Source: Rhodospirillaceae bacterium
Lineage (GTDB): Bacteria > Pseudomonadota > Alphaproteobacteria > SHVP01
Direction of reading: 5' to 3'
Assembly: GCA_002722055.1 (NCBI GenBank)
Contig: PBKD01000006.1
Location: forward strand, 108,233-172,232
Length of the DNA stretch: 64,000 nt
Of this stretch, positions 16,832-27,132 are shown piece by piece. The position numbers and the translations under genes are program-made. How positions within the stretch are numbered: position 1 is the stretch's first letter; every line of letters begins with the position of its first letter. The notes under the pieces are model-generated. The model ran no database searches, was not told the origin of the DNA, and saw only the letters and a program-made list of their open reading frames with translations.

Positions 16832-18334
16832 ATGAATAAGTCTATAAGCAATATAGTCAAAAAACTAAAAAATAAGAATCTAAATTTTTTTTATATATTA
16901 TTTTTAATATCTTTAATTTTTCTTTCATGTTCAAAAAACCCTTATACTGAAAAAAATGAATTAACTTTGTTCATGAATAAAAAACAAGAACAAAAAATAG
17001 GTGATAATCAGCATAATAAAATAATCAATTACTATGGTGGTGTATATAAATCTCCAATACTTGGTGAATATATAGCTAGTATAGGTGCAAATATAGCTAA
17101 TAGTGCTATGCTGAACGATCAGAATTTTACTTTTACAATTTTAAATACACCAATAGTAAACGCCTTTGCTTCTCCTGGGGGGTATATTTATTTAACAAGA
17201 GGGCTGGTAGCGCTATGCCGTAACGAATCAGAATTAGCCTTTGTTATTGCACATGAAATGGCTCATCTTTTGGCAAGACATACTGCTCAAAGTTACAGTC
17301 GAGATATTTTGGGTAAAATTGGGGCTACAATAATTGGAGCAACCGTTGATTCTCGTGCAGCTGAAGATCTTGGGCATTTAGTAAACAATTTAACTATAGC
17401 GAAGTTTTCAAGATCTAACGAACTTGAAGCAGATAGTTTAGCAATAAAATATTTAGTCAAGAGTGGGTATAATCCGAGGGCATCATCTGACTTTCTATCT
17501 ACTTTAATTAAATTTAAAAAATACAGAAAAAATATTGGCTATCCGGAAACTGACTCTCGAAGTTTATTTGCATCACATCCACCAACAGAGGAAAGGATTC
17601 AATTATCAAAAAAATTAACTATTTCTGAGGATAGTAATAGAGATCATTCAGCATTTTTTAAAAATGTAAGTGGGATTATTTATGGAGATGATCCAGCTCA
17701 TGGTATTTTAGTGGATGAAAACTTTATACACCCATCTCTAAATTTTTCGATGCGGCTTCCTAAAAGTTTTCTTGTTGATAATAGAAGTCAGGCCCTTGTA
17801 GCAATGAAAAAAAACATCGCTATAATAAAAATTGATGTATCATCAAAAAATAGTTTTCATGCAGACCCGCTTACTTATTTAAAAAATATTTGGCAGTCCA
17901 ATAAGAATATGGAGTTAATTGAGAGTTTAAAAATAAATGATTTTAATGCCGCTACTGGATATTTTTTCGCTAATGGTAGAATAAATGACTATTCAGGGAA
18001 AATAAAGGTTCGGTATGTTGCTATTAGGTTAGATAATAGTAAATATTTAAGATTAACATTTATTTCAAGAGAAAATGGAGAAGCTTTTGATGATGAAAAT
18101 TTTAAGTCAATTGCATTCTCAATAAGAAAAATTAATGAAAGAGAAATAAAAAAAACTATACCTTTAAGATTATTTTTTTTAGAAGTAGAGAGAGATATAA
18201 GTTTTGATTTAATTATTAAAAACGAAATGCAGGGACAATATAGATCAGAAAGGTTTGTTCTTTTAAATTCTATTAACCAAAATACCACCGTAAAAAAAGG
18301 AAAAATAATTAAAGTTTTAAAGTATAAGAAATAA
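16832..18334 (+). CDS. M48-family metalloprotease lipoprotein (BepA/YfgC-like)
   Basis: Envelope zinc protease likely involved in outer-membrane protein quality control. Residues 1-33 look like a lipoprotein signal (FLISLIFLSC with Cys after the hydrophobic stretch). The catalytic motif HEMAH appears in FVIAHEMAHLLARHTAQ, and the third zinc ligand Glu lies in RSNELEADSLAIKYLVKSGYNP. The segment INAFASPGGYIYLTRGLV (here VNAFASPGG...) is diagnostic of the BepA/LoiP type. The C-terminal 200 residues are unlike the TPR tail of E. coli BepA and contain a beta-rich region ending in a Lys-rich tail. It is transcribed away from tRNA-Arg. Confidence 0.9.
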   Translation: MNKSISNIVKKLKNKNLNFFYILFLISLIFLSCSKNPYTEKNELTLFMNKKQEQKIGDNQHNKIINYYGGVYKSPILGEYIASIGANIANSAMLNDQNFTFTILNTPIVNAFASPGGYIYLTRGLVALCRNESELAFVIAHEMAHLLARHTAQSYSRDILGKIGATIIGATVDSRAAEDLGHLVNNLTIAKFSRSNELEADSLAIKYLVKSGYNPRASSDFLSTLIKFKKYRKNIGYPETDSRSLFASHPPTEERIQLSKKLTISEDSNRDHSAFFKNVSGIIYGDDPAHGILVDENFIHPSLNFSMRLPKSFLVDNRSQALVAMKKNIAIIKIDVSSKNSFHADPLTYLKNIWQSNKNMELIESLKINDFNAATGYFFANGRINDYSGKIKVRYVAIRLDNSKYLRLTFISRENGEAFDDENFKSIAFSIRKINEREIKKTIPLRLFFLEVERDISFDLIIKNEMQGQYRSERFVLLNSINQNTTVKKGKIIKVLKYKK

Positions 18335-18352
18335 AAAGTAGTTAATCAGAGA

Positions 18353-19423
18353 TTATTCTGTTCTATTATTTATTTCATATGTTTCGTCTGACGTATCTCC
18401 ATCATTAAGTGATACATCTTCGGTCACATTTTTTTTTGTATAATTTTTAAGGTTCTTTTCGAGGATAGTTAATGCTTCAGATAAATCAACATTTTCTACT
18501 GCTGCTAGTTCGTTTAATAGTCTGTCTAAAGCACTTTCATATATTTGCCTTTCAGAATAAGATTGTTCAGGTTGGTTAGCATTCCTATGTAAGTCTCTTA
18601 CAACCTCAGCTATTGATTTGGGATCGCCAGAGTTAATTTTATCTTCGTATTCCTTGGCTCTTCTACTCCACATCGCTCTTTTTACTCTAGCCCGACCCTT
18701 TAAAGCATTTAGAGCTTCATTCATTTGTTGTTTTGAAGATAATTTCCTCATACCCGAAGACTCTAACTTTGCAGTTGGAACACTTAGTGTCATTTTATCC
18801 TTTTCAAATTCTACAACATAAAGTTGCAATTTGATGCCTGCAAGTGTTTGATCTTGAATTTCAATAATTCTACCAACGCCATGTGTAGGGTAAACAACTT
18901 GGTCCCCCTTCTCAAATATTAGATCTTTTTTGGGAAGAATAGGAGAACGAACCATTTTTTCAACAACAGCAGACTGAGTTCTTTTCTCGGCAAACTCTGA
19001 ATACTGAATTAAAATATCTTCATCATTACTCTTTATATTGGAAAGATCTGGTTTTTTATTTGCAACAAGTTTAACTTTTTTACTATCAATTAATGTTCTA
19101 ACTAAGTTTTTTTTTGAAACTCTTTTTTTTCTTTTTTTAGGTTTAACTTTAATAACTGATTTTTTATTTACTTTTTTTGACGGGGATTTTTTTGGGGTTT
19201 TTTTCTTTTTAACAATCTTTTTCTTTTTTGGTTTTTTTATGTTTGATTTTTTTGATAATTTTTTTACTTTAGTTTTTGCTTTTGCTTTCTTAGTGAGTTT
19301 TTTTTTAGCAGATTTGCCTTTGGATATTTTCTTTTTTGCTACCTTTTTTTTACTTTTAGAAATTGATTTAGCAATTTTTTTTACTTTTGTCTTTTTCTTT
19401 TTTGAAACTGTTTTCTTTTTCAT
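18353..19423 (-). CDS. carD: CarD/CdnL-family transcription regulator with long Lys-rich N-terminal tail
   Basis: RNA-polymerase-binding regulator. The conserved CarD part begins about residue 160 with FEKGDQVVYPTHGVGRIIEIQDQ and continues through YVVEFEKDKMTLSVPTAKL and the helical C-terminal half (RVKRAMWSRRAKEYEDKINSGD, YESALDRLLNELA). In front lies about 120 residues dominated by Lys with Ser, Ala and Val (repeats such as KKKISKGKSAKKK), resembling histone-H1-like bacterial tails. Typical alphaproteobacterial CarD proteins are near 170 residues, so this one is doubled in size. It is followed, upstream on the minus strand, by fdxA, a common neighbour in alphaproteobacteria. Confidence 0.92.
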   Translation of the reverse strand: MKKKTVSKKKKTKVKKIAKSISKSKKKVAKKKISKGKSAKKKLTKKAKAKTKVKKLSKKSNIKKPKKKKIVKKKKTPKKSPSKKVNKKSVIKVKPKKRKKRVSKKNLVRTLIDSKKVKLVANKKPDLSNIKSNDEDILIQYSEFAEKRTQSAVVEKMVRSPILPKKDLIFEKGDQVVYPTHGVGRIIEIQDQTLAGIKLQLYVVEFEKDKMTLSVPTAKLESSGMRKLSSKQQMNEALNALKGRARVKRAMWSRRAKEYEDKINSGDPKSIAEVVRDLHRNANQPEQSYSERQIYESALDRLLNELAAVENVDLSEALTILEKNLKNYTKKNVTEDVSLNDGDTSDETYEINNRTE

Positions 19424-19520
19424 TTTTCAAAAGCCTTTAGGATTACACTATGAAAATTTAAATATTGTTAAGATTATTTACAATATAAAAAAAAAATTAT
19501 ACCAGGATTATTTTAATCAA

Positions 19521-19853
19521 TTATGAAGGCGGGTTTTCGCTAAAATATTTATCAAATTTTCCATCTTCTTCTTTAAAGTCCTCCCAATCAGAAGGAGGGT
19601 CGCCTTTTTCAGTAATATTAGGCCAAATTTCAGAATATTTAGCATTTAGTTCCACGAATTTTTCAGATGCATCATCAGTATCTGGCAGTATAGCTTCAAC
19701 TGGACACTCGGGTTCACAAACCCCACAGTCGATACATTCATCAGGGTGAATAACAAGCATATTTTCACCTTCATAGAAGCAATCTACGGGGCAAACCTCT
19801 ACACAATCTTGCAACTTACATTTTATACAATTTTCATTAACTACATACGGCAT
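19521..19853 (-). CDS. fdxA: 7Fe ferredoxin FdxA
   Basis: A 110-residue electron carrier with one [3Fe-4S] and one [4Fe-4S] cluster. The N-terminal half contains [17 protein letters not shown] and the second set [16 protein letters not shown], the pattern of the alphaproteobacterial FdxA family, followed by the typical long C-terminal extension ([24 protein letters not shown]). It lies upstream of carD on the same strand with a gap of about 97 bases. Confidence 0.95.
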   Translation of the reverse strand: MPYVVNENCIKCKLQDCVEVCPVDCFYEGENMLVIHPDECIDCGVCEPECPVEAILPDTDDASEKFVELNAKYSEIWPNITEKGDPPSDWEDFKEEDGKFDKYFSENPPS

Positions 19854-19912
19854 TATCTTCCCTCAATTATGTTCTAGCAGAATTATATAATTATAACAAA
19901 AAAATCAATAAT

Positions 19913-20362
19913 TTATTTACTAGAAATTTCTTTTAGGGCTGTTTTTCTGGCTATTCCTGAGCTCTTATCTGATATGTACAAAAGCCCCGCTATTCTTCTC
20001 ATAAGATTTTGTTCATACATATGCTCTTCCCCGTCCGACAATATGACCTCCCACATCATTTGCACTATATTAATCCTTTGATTTTCTGAGAAATTTTCCT
20101 TAATTGAACGAGTTAGGTGTATTATTTGATTAGAGTTACCCTGAATTTCTATCGCTTCGTTTATTAATTTGGATGTATCATTTTGTGAAAGTTCAAAAAA
20201 ATTTGATAATAATTTGTGAACAGTTTTCTTCTCATCATCGTCTAGGCTCCCATCGGACATTCCAGCTTCAATTAACAAAGCTGAGAAAGCCAACTTAGGA
20301 TTTATTTCATTATTTGAAATAATTTTTTTATCAGAGAAAATTTTTTTTAAATTATGGAGCAT
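19913..20362 (-). CDS. TerB-like (tellurite resistance family) protein
   Basis: A 149-residue, mostly helical cytoplasmic protein. The first repeat AFSALLIEAGMSDGSLDDDEKKTVHKLL and the second half RINIVQMMWEVILSDGEEHMYEQNLMRRIAGLL match the TerB fold, with conserved acidic residues at each helix turn (DGSLDDDE, DGEEHMYE) that may bind metal. In alphaproteobacteria such single TerB proteins are widespread and not tied to tellurite. It is upstream of fdxA in the same orientation. Confidence 0.85.
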   Translation of the reverse strand: MLHNLKKIFSDKKIISNNEINPKLAFSALLIEAGMSDGSLDDDEKKTVHKLLSNFFELSQNDTSKLINEAIEIQGNSNQIIHLTRSIKENFSENQRINIVQMMWEVILSDGEEHMYEQNLMRRIAGLLYISDKSSGIARKTALKEISSK

Positions 20363-20494
20363 TTACAATTTTATTTTAGAAATTTATTTTCAATTATGTA
20401 TTATTAATTACAAGAAATCAATATTATATATATGTTTAATGATAACAATGATATATTTATTTTGTTGAGAAATTCAAGTATTGAAAGAAAAATT

Positions 20495-22648
20495 ATGGTT
20501 GGTATTTCAAAGAAATTGTTTGAGGAATGGAAGGAGCTAGCTCAAAGAGAACTTAAGGGCAAGGATTTAGAAAATCATTATTGGATTACACCTGAAGAGA
20601 TTAAAGTTAAACCGTTATACACAAAAGAAGATCTAAAAGATCTAGCGAATCAACTTGAAAATTTGCCAGGATTAGAACCCTTTATGCGGGGTCCACGTGC
20701 AACAATGTATACAAACAAACCATGGACTATTCGCCAATATGCTGGTTTTTCTACAGCTGAGGATTCAAATGAATTTTATAAAAAATGTCTAGAAAATGGT
20801 CAAACAGGTTTGTCAGTTGCTTTTGATTTAGCGACACACAGAGGCTATGACTCTGATCACCCTAGAGTAAGTGGTGATGTTGGTAAAGCTGGTGTAGCAA
20901 TAGACTCTGTAGAGGATATGAAAATTTTATTCAATCAAATACCCTTAGATAAAATGAGTGTATCAATGACTATGAATGGTGCTGTTCTTCCTGTTCTTGC
21001 TGGCTACATAGTTGCCGCTGAGGAGCAAGGAGTGCCTCAAAAGCTTTTATCAGGTACTATTCAGAATGATATTTTAAAAGAATTCATGGTAAGAAATACA
21101 TATATATATCCCCCTAAAGAGTCGATGAGAATAGTATCGGATATAATTTCATTTACTTCGAAAAATATGCCTTTATATAATTCAATTTCCATATCGGGGT
21201 ATCATATGCAAGAAGCTGGATCTACGCTAACTCAAGAATTAGCATATACTTTAGCAGATGGCATTGAGTATGTTAGGGCAGCTCTAGAGGCGGGTTTAGA
21301 AATTGATGAATTTGCTCCGAGACTATCTTTCTTTTTTTGTACAGGAATGAATTTTTTTATGGAGGTTGCAAAACTTAGAGCTGCAAGGTTTATATGGGCT
21401 AATCTTATGAAGCAGTTTAACCCAAAAGATCCGAGATCGCTCTCATTGAGAACACATTGTCAAACTTCGGGAGTATCTTTAACTAGTCAAGACCCTCATA
21501 ATAATATTATAAGAACTGCTTATGAAGCTTTAGCTGCAGTTCTAGGTGGAACACAGAGTTTGCATACTAATGCTTTTGATGAGGCATTAGCTTTGCCATC
21601 TAAGTTGTCGTCTAGAATTGCAAGAAACACCCAATTAATTTTGTCAGAAGAAACTGGTGTCAAAGAGGTAATTGATCCTTTGGCTGGATCATATTACGTA
21701 GAAAGCCTTACTAACCAAGTTATTGAAAAGACTCTTTCATTAATTGAAGAAGTAGAAGAGATGGGTGGAATGACAGTTGCCGTTTCAAAAGGGTTTACTA
21801 AAATTAAGATAGAAGAGTCAGCAGCCAAAAGACAAGCAAGAGTTGATAAAAATGAAGAAGTTATTGTTGGTGTAAACAAATATGTTAATAAAAATTTAAA
21901 TGAAGAGATAGATTTATTAGTAGTTGATAACAAAAAAGTAATCAGTGAACAAATTCAGAAACTTAATAAAATAAAAAAAGAAAGAGATAATAATGCAGTT
22001 AATACCTCTATTGAAAAATTAAGAAACGGAGCTAAGAATAAGGGTAATCTACTTGAGCTATCTATTGAGGCAATTCGGTCAAGAGCAACAGTGGGAGAAA
22101 TATCAAAAGCTCTTGAAGATGTTTTTTCCCGTCATAAAGCTGTTTCACAATCAATCACTGGTGTATATGGTTCAGCTTTTTCAGAGGATACATTGTTTAA
22201 TGAAGCGCAAAATAAAGTAAAAAATTTCGCAAAAAAAGAAGGAAGACAGCCAAGAATTCTTGTGGCTAAACTAGGTCAAGATGGCCATGACAGAGGGGCA
22301 AAAATTATTGCTACAGCTTTCGCAGACATTGGTTTTGATGTTGATATTGGACCATTATTTGCTACTCCAGAAGAAACTTCAAAACAGGCAATAGAGAATG
22401 ATGTTCATGTTGTTGGAATTTCATCCCAAGCTGCAGGGCATAAAACCCTAGTTCCTGAATTAATCAAATCATTAACAGAAAATGGCGGGGAGAAAATTAT
22501 AGTAGTTGTTGGTGGAATTGTTCCGCCAGGAGATATAGAGGATTTAAAAAAAGCCGGAGTTTCTGCAATTTTTGGACCTGGAACTCCAATAACTAATTCA
22601 GCTAATCAAGTTATAGATATTCTTTTGAAGAAAAATCTATTGAGTTAG
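20495..22648 (+). CDS. scpA: Methylmalonyl-CoA mutase (single-chain, B12-dependent)
   Basis: Interconverts (R)-methylmalonyl-CoA and succinyl-CoA in propionate breakdown, using adenosylcobalamin. The catalytic TIM-barrel is at residues about 30-560 ([44 protein letters not shown]) and the C-terminal B12-binding domain carries the DxHxxG signature in [14 protein letters not shown] take ATG 20495 ([15 protein letters not shown]) as the start, giving 717 residues and matching family N-termini; the ORF-track ATG at 20432 adds 21 residues without similarity or a good Shine-Dalgarno. meaB follows after 16 bases. The CCR-epimerase and propionyl-CoA carboxylase are not in view. Confidence 0.96.
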   Translation: MVGISKKLFEEWKELAQRELKGKDLENHYWITPEEIKVKPLYTKEDLKDLANQLENLPGLEPFMRGPRATMYTNKPWTIRQYAGFSTAEDSNEFYKKCLENGQTGLSVAFDLATHRGYDSDHPRVSGDVGKAGVAIDSVEDMKILFNQIPLDKMSVSMTMNGAVLPVLAGYIVAAEEQGVPQKLLSGTIQNDILKEFMVRNTYIYPPKESMRIVSDIISFTSKNMPLYNSISISGYHMQEAGSTLTQELAYTLADGIEYVRAALEAGLEIDEFAPRLSFFFCTGMNFFMEVAKLRAARFIWANLMKQFNPKDPRSLSLRTHCQTSGVSLTSQDPHNNIIRTAYEALAAVLGGTQSLHTNAFDEALALPSKLSSRIARNTQLILSEETGVKEVIDPLAGSYYVESLTNQVIEKTLSLIEEVEEMGGMTVAVSKGFTKIKIEESAAKRQARVDKNEEVIVGVNKYVNKNLNEEIDLLVVDNKKVISEQIQKLNKIKKERDNNAVNTSIEKLRNGAKNKGNLLELSIEAIRSRATVGEISKALEDVFSRHKAVSQSITGVYGSAFSEDTLFNEAQNKVKNFAKKEGRQPRILVAKLGQDGHDRGAKIIATAFADIGFDVDIGPLFATPEETSKQAIENDVHVVGISSQAAGHKTLVPELIKSLTENGGEKIIVVVGGIVPPGDIEDLKKAGVSAIFGPGTPITNSANQVIDILLKKNLLS

Positions 22649-22664
22649 AAGAATAAGCGAAACT

Positions 22665-23681
22665 ATGAAAAATTTTTTTTCTCTTAGTAATCTTGAAAAA
22701 GAATATGGATCTATCAGGGATTTAAGTAAGAAGATTCTTTCAGGTGATATCAGGACCTTATCAAGATGTATAACTTTGTCTGAGTCATCAAGAGAAGACC
22801 ATCAGTTCTTTTCAAGATCAGTTCTTGAGAAAGTTTTACCAATGACTGGAAAATCATTGAGAATAGGAATTTCTGGCCCACCTGGTGTTGGTAAATCAAC
22901 ATTTATTGAAACATTTGGAACATTTCTTGTTGATAAAGGAAAAAAAATTGCCGTTCTAGCAGTTGATCCAAGTAGTAGTAAGTCCGGTGGATCTATTTTA
23001 GGAGATAAAACGAGAATGGAGCGATTATCTCAAAGTGACAGTGCCTTTATTCGGCCATCCCCAGCTGGAGAGACTTTAGGAGGTGTAAGTAGACACACTA
23101 GAGAAGCTCTATTGCTTTGTGAAGCTTCAGGTTATGATACTATAATTGTTGAAACTGTTGGGGTTGGACAATCAGAAGCAACAGTATCGAATATGATTGA
23201 TATTTTTATATTATTAATTTCCCCAGGCGGTGGAGATGAATTACAAGGAATTAAAAGAGGTATAGTAGAGCTGGCAGATTTAATTATTGTAAATAAAGCT
23301 GATGGTTTGCTTAGGTCTGAAGCAGAAAATATAGCGCGTGAATACAATTCTGCCGTGAAATTACTTAGGCCTAAAATAAACAAATGGAATACAAGAGTAG
23401 TAACATGTTCTGCATTAGAAAACAAAGGTATAGAAGAAATATGGTCAATTACAGAGGAATTTTTTAAGAAATTTGATCAAGAAAGTGATTTATCGGCTCA
23501 TCGAAAAGAACAATTTCAGAAATGGCTTAGAGAAGAAATTACTCAAAATTTAAATAAACAAATATACTCTGATAAGAAAATTAATGATTTAATTACAATA
23601 TATGAGAAAAAAGTTTTGATTGGTGAAGTACTGCCATCAGCAGCAGCTTATGAAATAGTGAAAAATTTTCTAAAAAAGTAA
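22665..23681 (+). CDS. meaB: Methylmalonyl-CoA mutase-associated GTPase MeaB
   Basis: G-protein chaperone that loads and protects the cobalamin cofactor of methylmalonyl-CoA mutase. It is 338 residues with P-loop GPPGVGKST, the G2/switch region DPSSSKSGGSILGDKTRM, the G3-type segment DTIIVETVGVGQSE and NKAD (G4). The adjacent mutase gene on the same strand is its expected client and the two form an operon. Confidence 0.96.
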   Translation: MKNFFSLSNLEKEYGSIRDLSKKILSGDIRTLSRCITLSESSREDHQFFSRSVLEKVLPMTGKSLRIGISGPPGVGKSTFIETFGTFLVDKGKKIAVLAVDPSSSKSGGSILGDKTRMERLSQSDSAFIRPSPAGETLGGVSRHTREALLLCEASGYDTIIVETVGVGQSEATVSNMIDIFILLISPGGGDELQGIKRGIVELADLIIVNKADGLLRSEAENIAREYNSAVKLLRPKINKWNTRVVTCSALENKGIEEIWSITEEFFKKFDQESDLSAHRKEQFQKWLREEITQNLNKQIYSDKKINDLITIYEKKVLIGEVLPSAAAYEIVKNFLKK

Positions 23682-23709
23682 TTTATTTCTAATTTCTAAT
23701 AAGTGGAGC

Positions 23710-23738
23710 TTGACGTTAGCTATAATCATAAGTATCAA
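23710..23738 (+). promoter_or_regulatory. rpmB: Putative sigma70 promoter of rpmB
   Basis: TTGACG (23710-23715) is 17 bases from TATCAA (23733-23738), leaving a short leader before the rpmB Shine-Dalgarno GGGAG at 23759-23763. The spacing is ideal although the -10 box is a partial match. Confidence 0.5.
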
Positions 23739-23770
23739 AGGTATGTTTTTTTGCTATTGGGAGCAATATG

Positions 23771-24055
23771 ATGTCAAGAAGATGTGAATTAACTGGTAAA
23801 GGTGTGATGTCAGGAAATAACGTAAGCCATGCTAATAATAAAAGCCGGCGTCGTTTTTTGCCAAACCTGAATGATGTTACTTTAGAATCAGAGGTTTTAG
23901 GGAGATCAATAAAATTAAAGATTTCAAGAGAAGCTCAAAGGTCTGTTGATCACTCTGGAGGTTTTGATTCATTTATATTGAAGGCTCCAGAAGAAAATCT
24001 AAGTGATAGAGTTGCTAGAATAAAAAGAGACATAAAAAAAGCCATGAAAACTTGA
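23771..24055 (+). CDS. rpmB: 50S ribosomal protein L28
   Basis: Large-subunit ribosomal protein, 94 residues from ATG 23771. The N-terminus [29 protein letters not shown] is the L28 signature (written here in part), and the alphaproteobacterial C-terminal extension ([19 protein letters not shown]) is present. I prefer 23771 to the ATG three bases earlier because GGGAG then stands 7 bases away and the protein begins MSRRCE as in relatives. Single-gene unit with its own putative promoter. Confidence 0.95.
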   Translation: MSRRCELTGKGVMSGNNVSHANNKSRRRFLPNLNDVTLESEVLGRSIKLKISREAQRSVDHSGGFDSFILKAPEENLSDRVARIKRDIKKAMKT

Positions 24056-24108
24056 TATCTATCAACTTATTTCTTCAGTTTTAGTGTTGAGGCCTTAAGC
24101 ATATAAAA

Positions 24109-24630
24109 ATGAGTCCTGATAATAAAGTAATTATATTATTAGTATTAGCAATGATATCTGTTCTAGTGCTTTCAAATATTCTGGTTCAGATACCAATAAA
24201 TGATTGGTTGACCTATGGAGCTTTTACTTACCCAATTATTTTTTTAGTAACAGATATATGTAATAGGAAATTTGGTCCAGAAAAATCAAGGAAGCTAGTC
24301 TACCTTGGTTTTATTATGTCAGTGATACTTTCTATTTATTTTGCTAATCTAAGAATTGCAATTGCCTCAGGTTTAGCATTTCTTTCTTCTCAATTATTAG
24401 ATATCTATATTTTTAATAAATATAAAAATAGAGTATGGTGGTTTCCACCGTTAATTTCTTCTTCTTTTGCTTCATTATTAGATTCGCTTATTTTTTTCGG
24501 GTTTGCTTTTTCTTTCCTTTCTTTACCTTGGATTACTTGGGCATTAGGTGATTTTTTTGTGAAAATTTTTATGGCTATAATGTTATTATTACCTTATAGA
24601 TTATATTTAAGAAAAGCACTAATGCTATAA
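24109..24630 (+). CDS. yhhQ: Queuosine precursor transporter (YhhQ/VUT family)
   Basis: A 173-residue integral membrane protein with about five or six TM helices. The pattern [36 protein letters not shown], and [15 protein letters not shown] in the second half, are typical of YhhQ proteins, which import 7-cyano-7-deazaguanine or related bases for queuosine tRNA modification. It lies between rpmB and upp, each a separate short unit. The substrate assignment is from family knowledge. Confidence 0.85.
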   Translation: MSPDNKVIILLVLAMISVLVLSNILVQIPINDWLTYGAFTYPIIFLVTDICNRKFGPEKSRKLVYLGFIMSVILSIYFANLRIAIASGLAFLSSQLLDIYIFNKYKNRVWWFPPLISSSFASLLDSLIFFGFAFSFLSLPWITWALGDFFVKIFMAIMLLLPYRLYLRKALML

Positions 24631-24659
24631 CCTTTATATTTTTTTTTTGGGAATGTTTC

Positions 24660-25304
24660 ATGGGAAAAAAATTTGAAAAACTTATTGTTTTAGATCATCC
24701 ACTGATTACTCATAAACTTTCGTTGATGAGGGACAAAGAAACATCAACAAATCAATTTAGGCTTTTACTTAAAGAAATCGCACTTTTAATGGGCTATGAA
24801 GTAACGAGAGAGTTACCATTAAGAAAACAGGATATTGAAACCCCTGTTGGCCCAACTACCGGGAAGTTTATAGCAGGTAAAAAAATGGTAGTTGTTCCAA
24901 TTCTTAGAGCAGGGCTTGGCATGGCGGATGGTTTATTAGAGCTTGTTCCTTCAGCCCGAGTAGGTCATATAGGGGTGTATAGAGATCCTAACACTTTGTC
25001 TCCTGTTGAATATTTAGCAAAACTACCTGGCATTGATGGAAGAACATTTATAGTGGTTGATCCAATGTTAGCTACTGGAAATTCAGCTGTGCATGCCGTA
25101 GATACATTAGTTTCTCGCGGTGTGCAAATTGAGAATATTAAATTTATGGCTTTAGTTGCTGCCCCTGAAGGTGTTGAAAGATTAGTTTCACAACATCCAA
25201 AAATAAAAATATTTGTTGCAGCTCTGGATGAAAAACTTAATGACCATGCTTATATTGTCCCTGGTCTTGGTGATGCTGGAGATAGATTATTTGGAACTAA
25301 ATAG
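24660..25304 (+). CDS. upp: Uracil phosphoribosyltransferase
   Basis: Salvage enzyme converting uracil and PRPP to UMP; 214 residues, the normal length. PRPP-binding segment [19 protein letters not shown] and the uracil-binding C-terminal loop [18 protein letters not shown] are complete, as are [18 protein letters not shown] and [12 protein letters not shown]. It converges with cobT with only 3 bases between them, and no terminator hairpin is visible there. Confidence 0.97.
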   Translation: MGKKFEKLIVLDHPLITHKLSLMRDKETSTNQFRLLLKEIALLMGYEVTRELPLRKQDIETPVGPTTGKFIAGKKMVVVPILRAGLGMADGLLELVPSARVGHIGVYRDPNTLSPVEYLAKLPGIDGRTFIVVDPMLATGNSAVHAVDTLVSRGVQIENIKFMALVAAPEGVERLVSQHPKIKIFVAALDEKLNDHAYIVPGLGDAGDRLFGTK

Positions 25305-25307
25305 TAA

Positions 25308-27119
25308 TTAGTCTTCAAACAAAGATGCAAGTTGATCTATCATTGCTCCTCCGAGTTGTTCTGCATCTATCAAAGTCAGAGCTTTGTTATAATATCTAGT
25401 TACGTCATGCCCTATTCCAATTGCAATAAGTTCAATCATAGAATAATTTTCAATTTTATAGATTACTTCATGCAAGTGTTTGTCTAAATAGTCACCGTAG
25501 TTAACTGATAATGTAGAGTCGTCTACTGGAGCGCCATCAGAGATAACCATCAAGATTTTTCTTTGCTCGTATCTTCTATTAAGTCTATTACAAGCCCAAA
25601 TCAATGCTTCTCCATCAATATTTTCTTTAAGTATTCCCTCTTTTAACATTAAACCTAAATTTTTTTTAGACCGCCTCCAGGGCTGCTCTGCTGCCTTATA
25701 TATTATATGTCTTATATCATTTAGTCTTCCTGGTTTATTAGGTTTATTATTTGTAAGCCATTTCTCCCTTGTTTTCCCTCCTTTCCATGCAACAGTAGTA
25801 AAACCTAGGATTTCAACGTTCACACCGCATCTCTCTAGAGTTCGGGCAAGAATATCTCCACACATTGCAGCAACAGTTATTGGCCTCCCTCTCATTGAAC
25901 CTGAATTATCAATTAGTAGTGTAACTATTGTATCTTTAAAATTAGTTGGGCTTTCCATTTTATAGGATAATGGAAAAGTCGGATTGACAATAACTCTGGT
26001 TAATCTTGCTGCATCCAGAATTCCCTCTTCTAAATCAAAATTCCATGATCTATTCTGTTTCGCTAAAAGTTTTCTTTGTAACTTGTTTGCTAATTTTGTA
26101 ATAGTACTTTGATGGTTTTGCATTTGATCATCAAGCTGGCTTCTTAGTCTGCCTAGCTCTTCTTGATCACATAGGTTTTCAGCATTTTCAATTTGATCAA
26201 ATTCGGAAGTAAAAATTTTATAAAAGGATTCTTCATTGATTTTATCAAATTTATTAAAATTTCTATTATTTTGTTCTTTTGTCTGATCAATGTTTGTATC
26301 AATTGAGCTATCTTCAATTTTTTCTTCAACCTCGTCTGTATCGTGGCCATTTTCATCTAATGTATCTTGTGGTATTAGTTCAGAGTTTTCTTGTTCCTCG
26401 TTTTCTTCGGTAATTTCATTAGGATCTTGTTCTCGATCATTTTCATTAGAGCTATTTTCATTGTCTTCATCATTTATTTCAGTCTTTGTGTTTTCAATTA
26501 AGTTTAACTCAGATAATAGTTTTTTTGAGAGAAGAGAATAACTTTTCTGGTCATAAATATTTTTTGATAAATCTTTTATTGTATTACTTCCATGTTCTTT
26601 AATGAAATTTTTCCATTTTTTATAAATTTTATTTGCTGATTTAGGTGGTTTTGATCCAGTCATTTGTTCTCTTAAAAAGAGTCTAATTGCATCTGAAAGG
26701 GTATTTCTTTCCTCTAGATCATTTTCATTCTTATCAACATTCTCGTATGATTTTTCAAGTGCGAAAGATAAATTATCAGATACTCCTGATAATTTTTTTG
26801 ATCCTATAGATTCATACCTAACTCTTTCTATTGCATTATAAACTTCTATAGCCAAATCTCCTTTAGGAAGATTTTTTAGGTGCAGATCCTTATCATGATA
26901 TTTTATTTTAAGAGCTTTTGAGTCCCCTATTCCTCTTAATTCGAAAATTTCATTATTTTTTGGTTCTCTTGATGGTATTGGAATCTGAACTAAATCACTA
27001 TCTGATTGTTGAGTATTATCAGGGGTAAAAGTTATTTCAATATTTGGATCATTAGATATTGCTCTTACTGAGCTAGACAAAGCCTTTTTTACAAGTTCAG
27101 ATTGACGGTCATTCTTCAA
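25308..27119 (-). CDS. cobT: Cobaltochelatase subunit CobT
   Basis: Part of the ATP-dependent CobNST cobalt chelatase of aerobic cobalamin biosynthesis. Its 603 residues comprise the CobT N-terminal domain, a very acidic central spacer (about 205-285, rich in Glu, Asp and Asn) and a C-terminal von Willebrand A domain with a MIDAS motif DNSGSMRG and the later [12 protein letters not shown]. Together with CobS it forms the AAA+ motor complex. It lies 13 bases downstream of cobS. CobN, the large catalytic subunit, is not in the window; cobS/cobT are commonly away from cobN in alphaproteobacteria. Confidence 0.96.
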   Translation of the reverse strand: MKNDRQSELVKKALSSSVRAISNDPNIEITFTPDNTQQSDSDLVQIPIPSREPKNNEIFELRGIGDSKALKIKYHDKDLHLKNLPKGDLAIEVYNAIERVRYESIGSKKLSGVSDNLSFALEKSYENVDKNENDLEERNTLSDAIRLFLREQMTGSKPPKSANKIYKKWKNFIKEHGSNTIKDLSKNIYDQKSYSLLSKKLLSELNLIENTKTEINDEDNENSSNENDREQDPNEITEENEEQENSELIPQDTLDENGHDTDEVEEKIEDSSIDTNIDQTKEQNNRNFNKFDKINEESFYKIFTSEFDQIENAENLCDQEELGRLRSQLDDQMQNHQSTITKLANKLQRKLLAKQNRSWNFDLEEGILDAARLTRVIVNPTFPLSYKMESPTNFKDTIVTLLIDNSGSMRGRPITVAAMCGDILARTLERCGVNVEILGFTTVAWKGGKTREKWLTNNKPNKPGRLNDIRHIIYKAAEQPWRRSKKNLGLMLKEGILKENIDGEALIWACNRLNRRYEQRKILMVISDGAPVDDSTLSVNYGDYLDKHLHEVIYKIENYSMIELIAIGIGHDVTRYYNKALTLIDAEQLGGAMIDQLASLFED

Positions 27120-27132
27120 TTAATTTCCTCAG

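Noticed and set aside
19038-19526. 162-residue + strand ORF very rich in Phe and Leu
   Set aside because: It is the antisense of the Lys-rich tail of the CarD gene (AAA/AAG codons read as TTT/CTT); no ribosome-binding site and no family pattern.
23710-23726. TTGACG followed closely by TATAAT as a promoter
   Set aside because: Only 5 bases separate them, far from the normal 16-18; TATCAA at 17 bases is the better -10 partner.
26290-26541. + strand Ser-rich ORF of 83 residues
   Set aside because: Antisense shadow of the acidic Glu/Asp/Asn linker of cobT.
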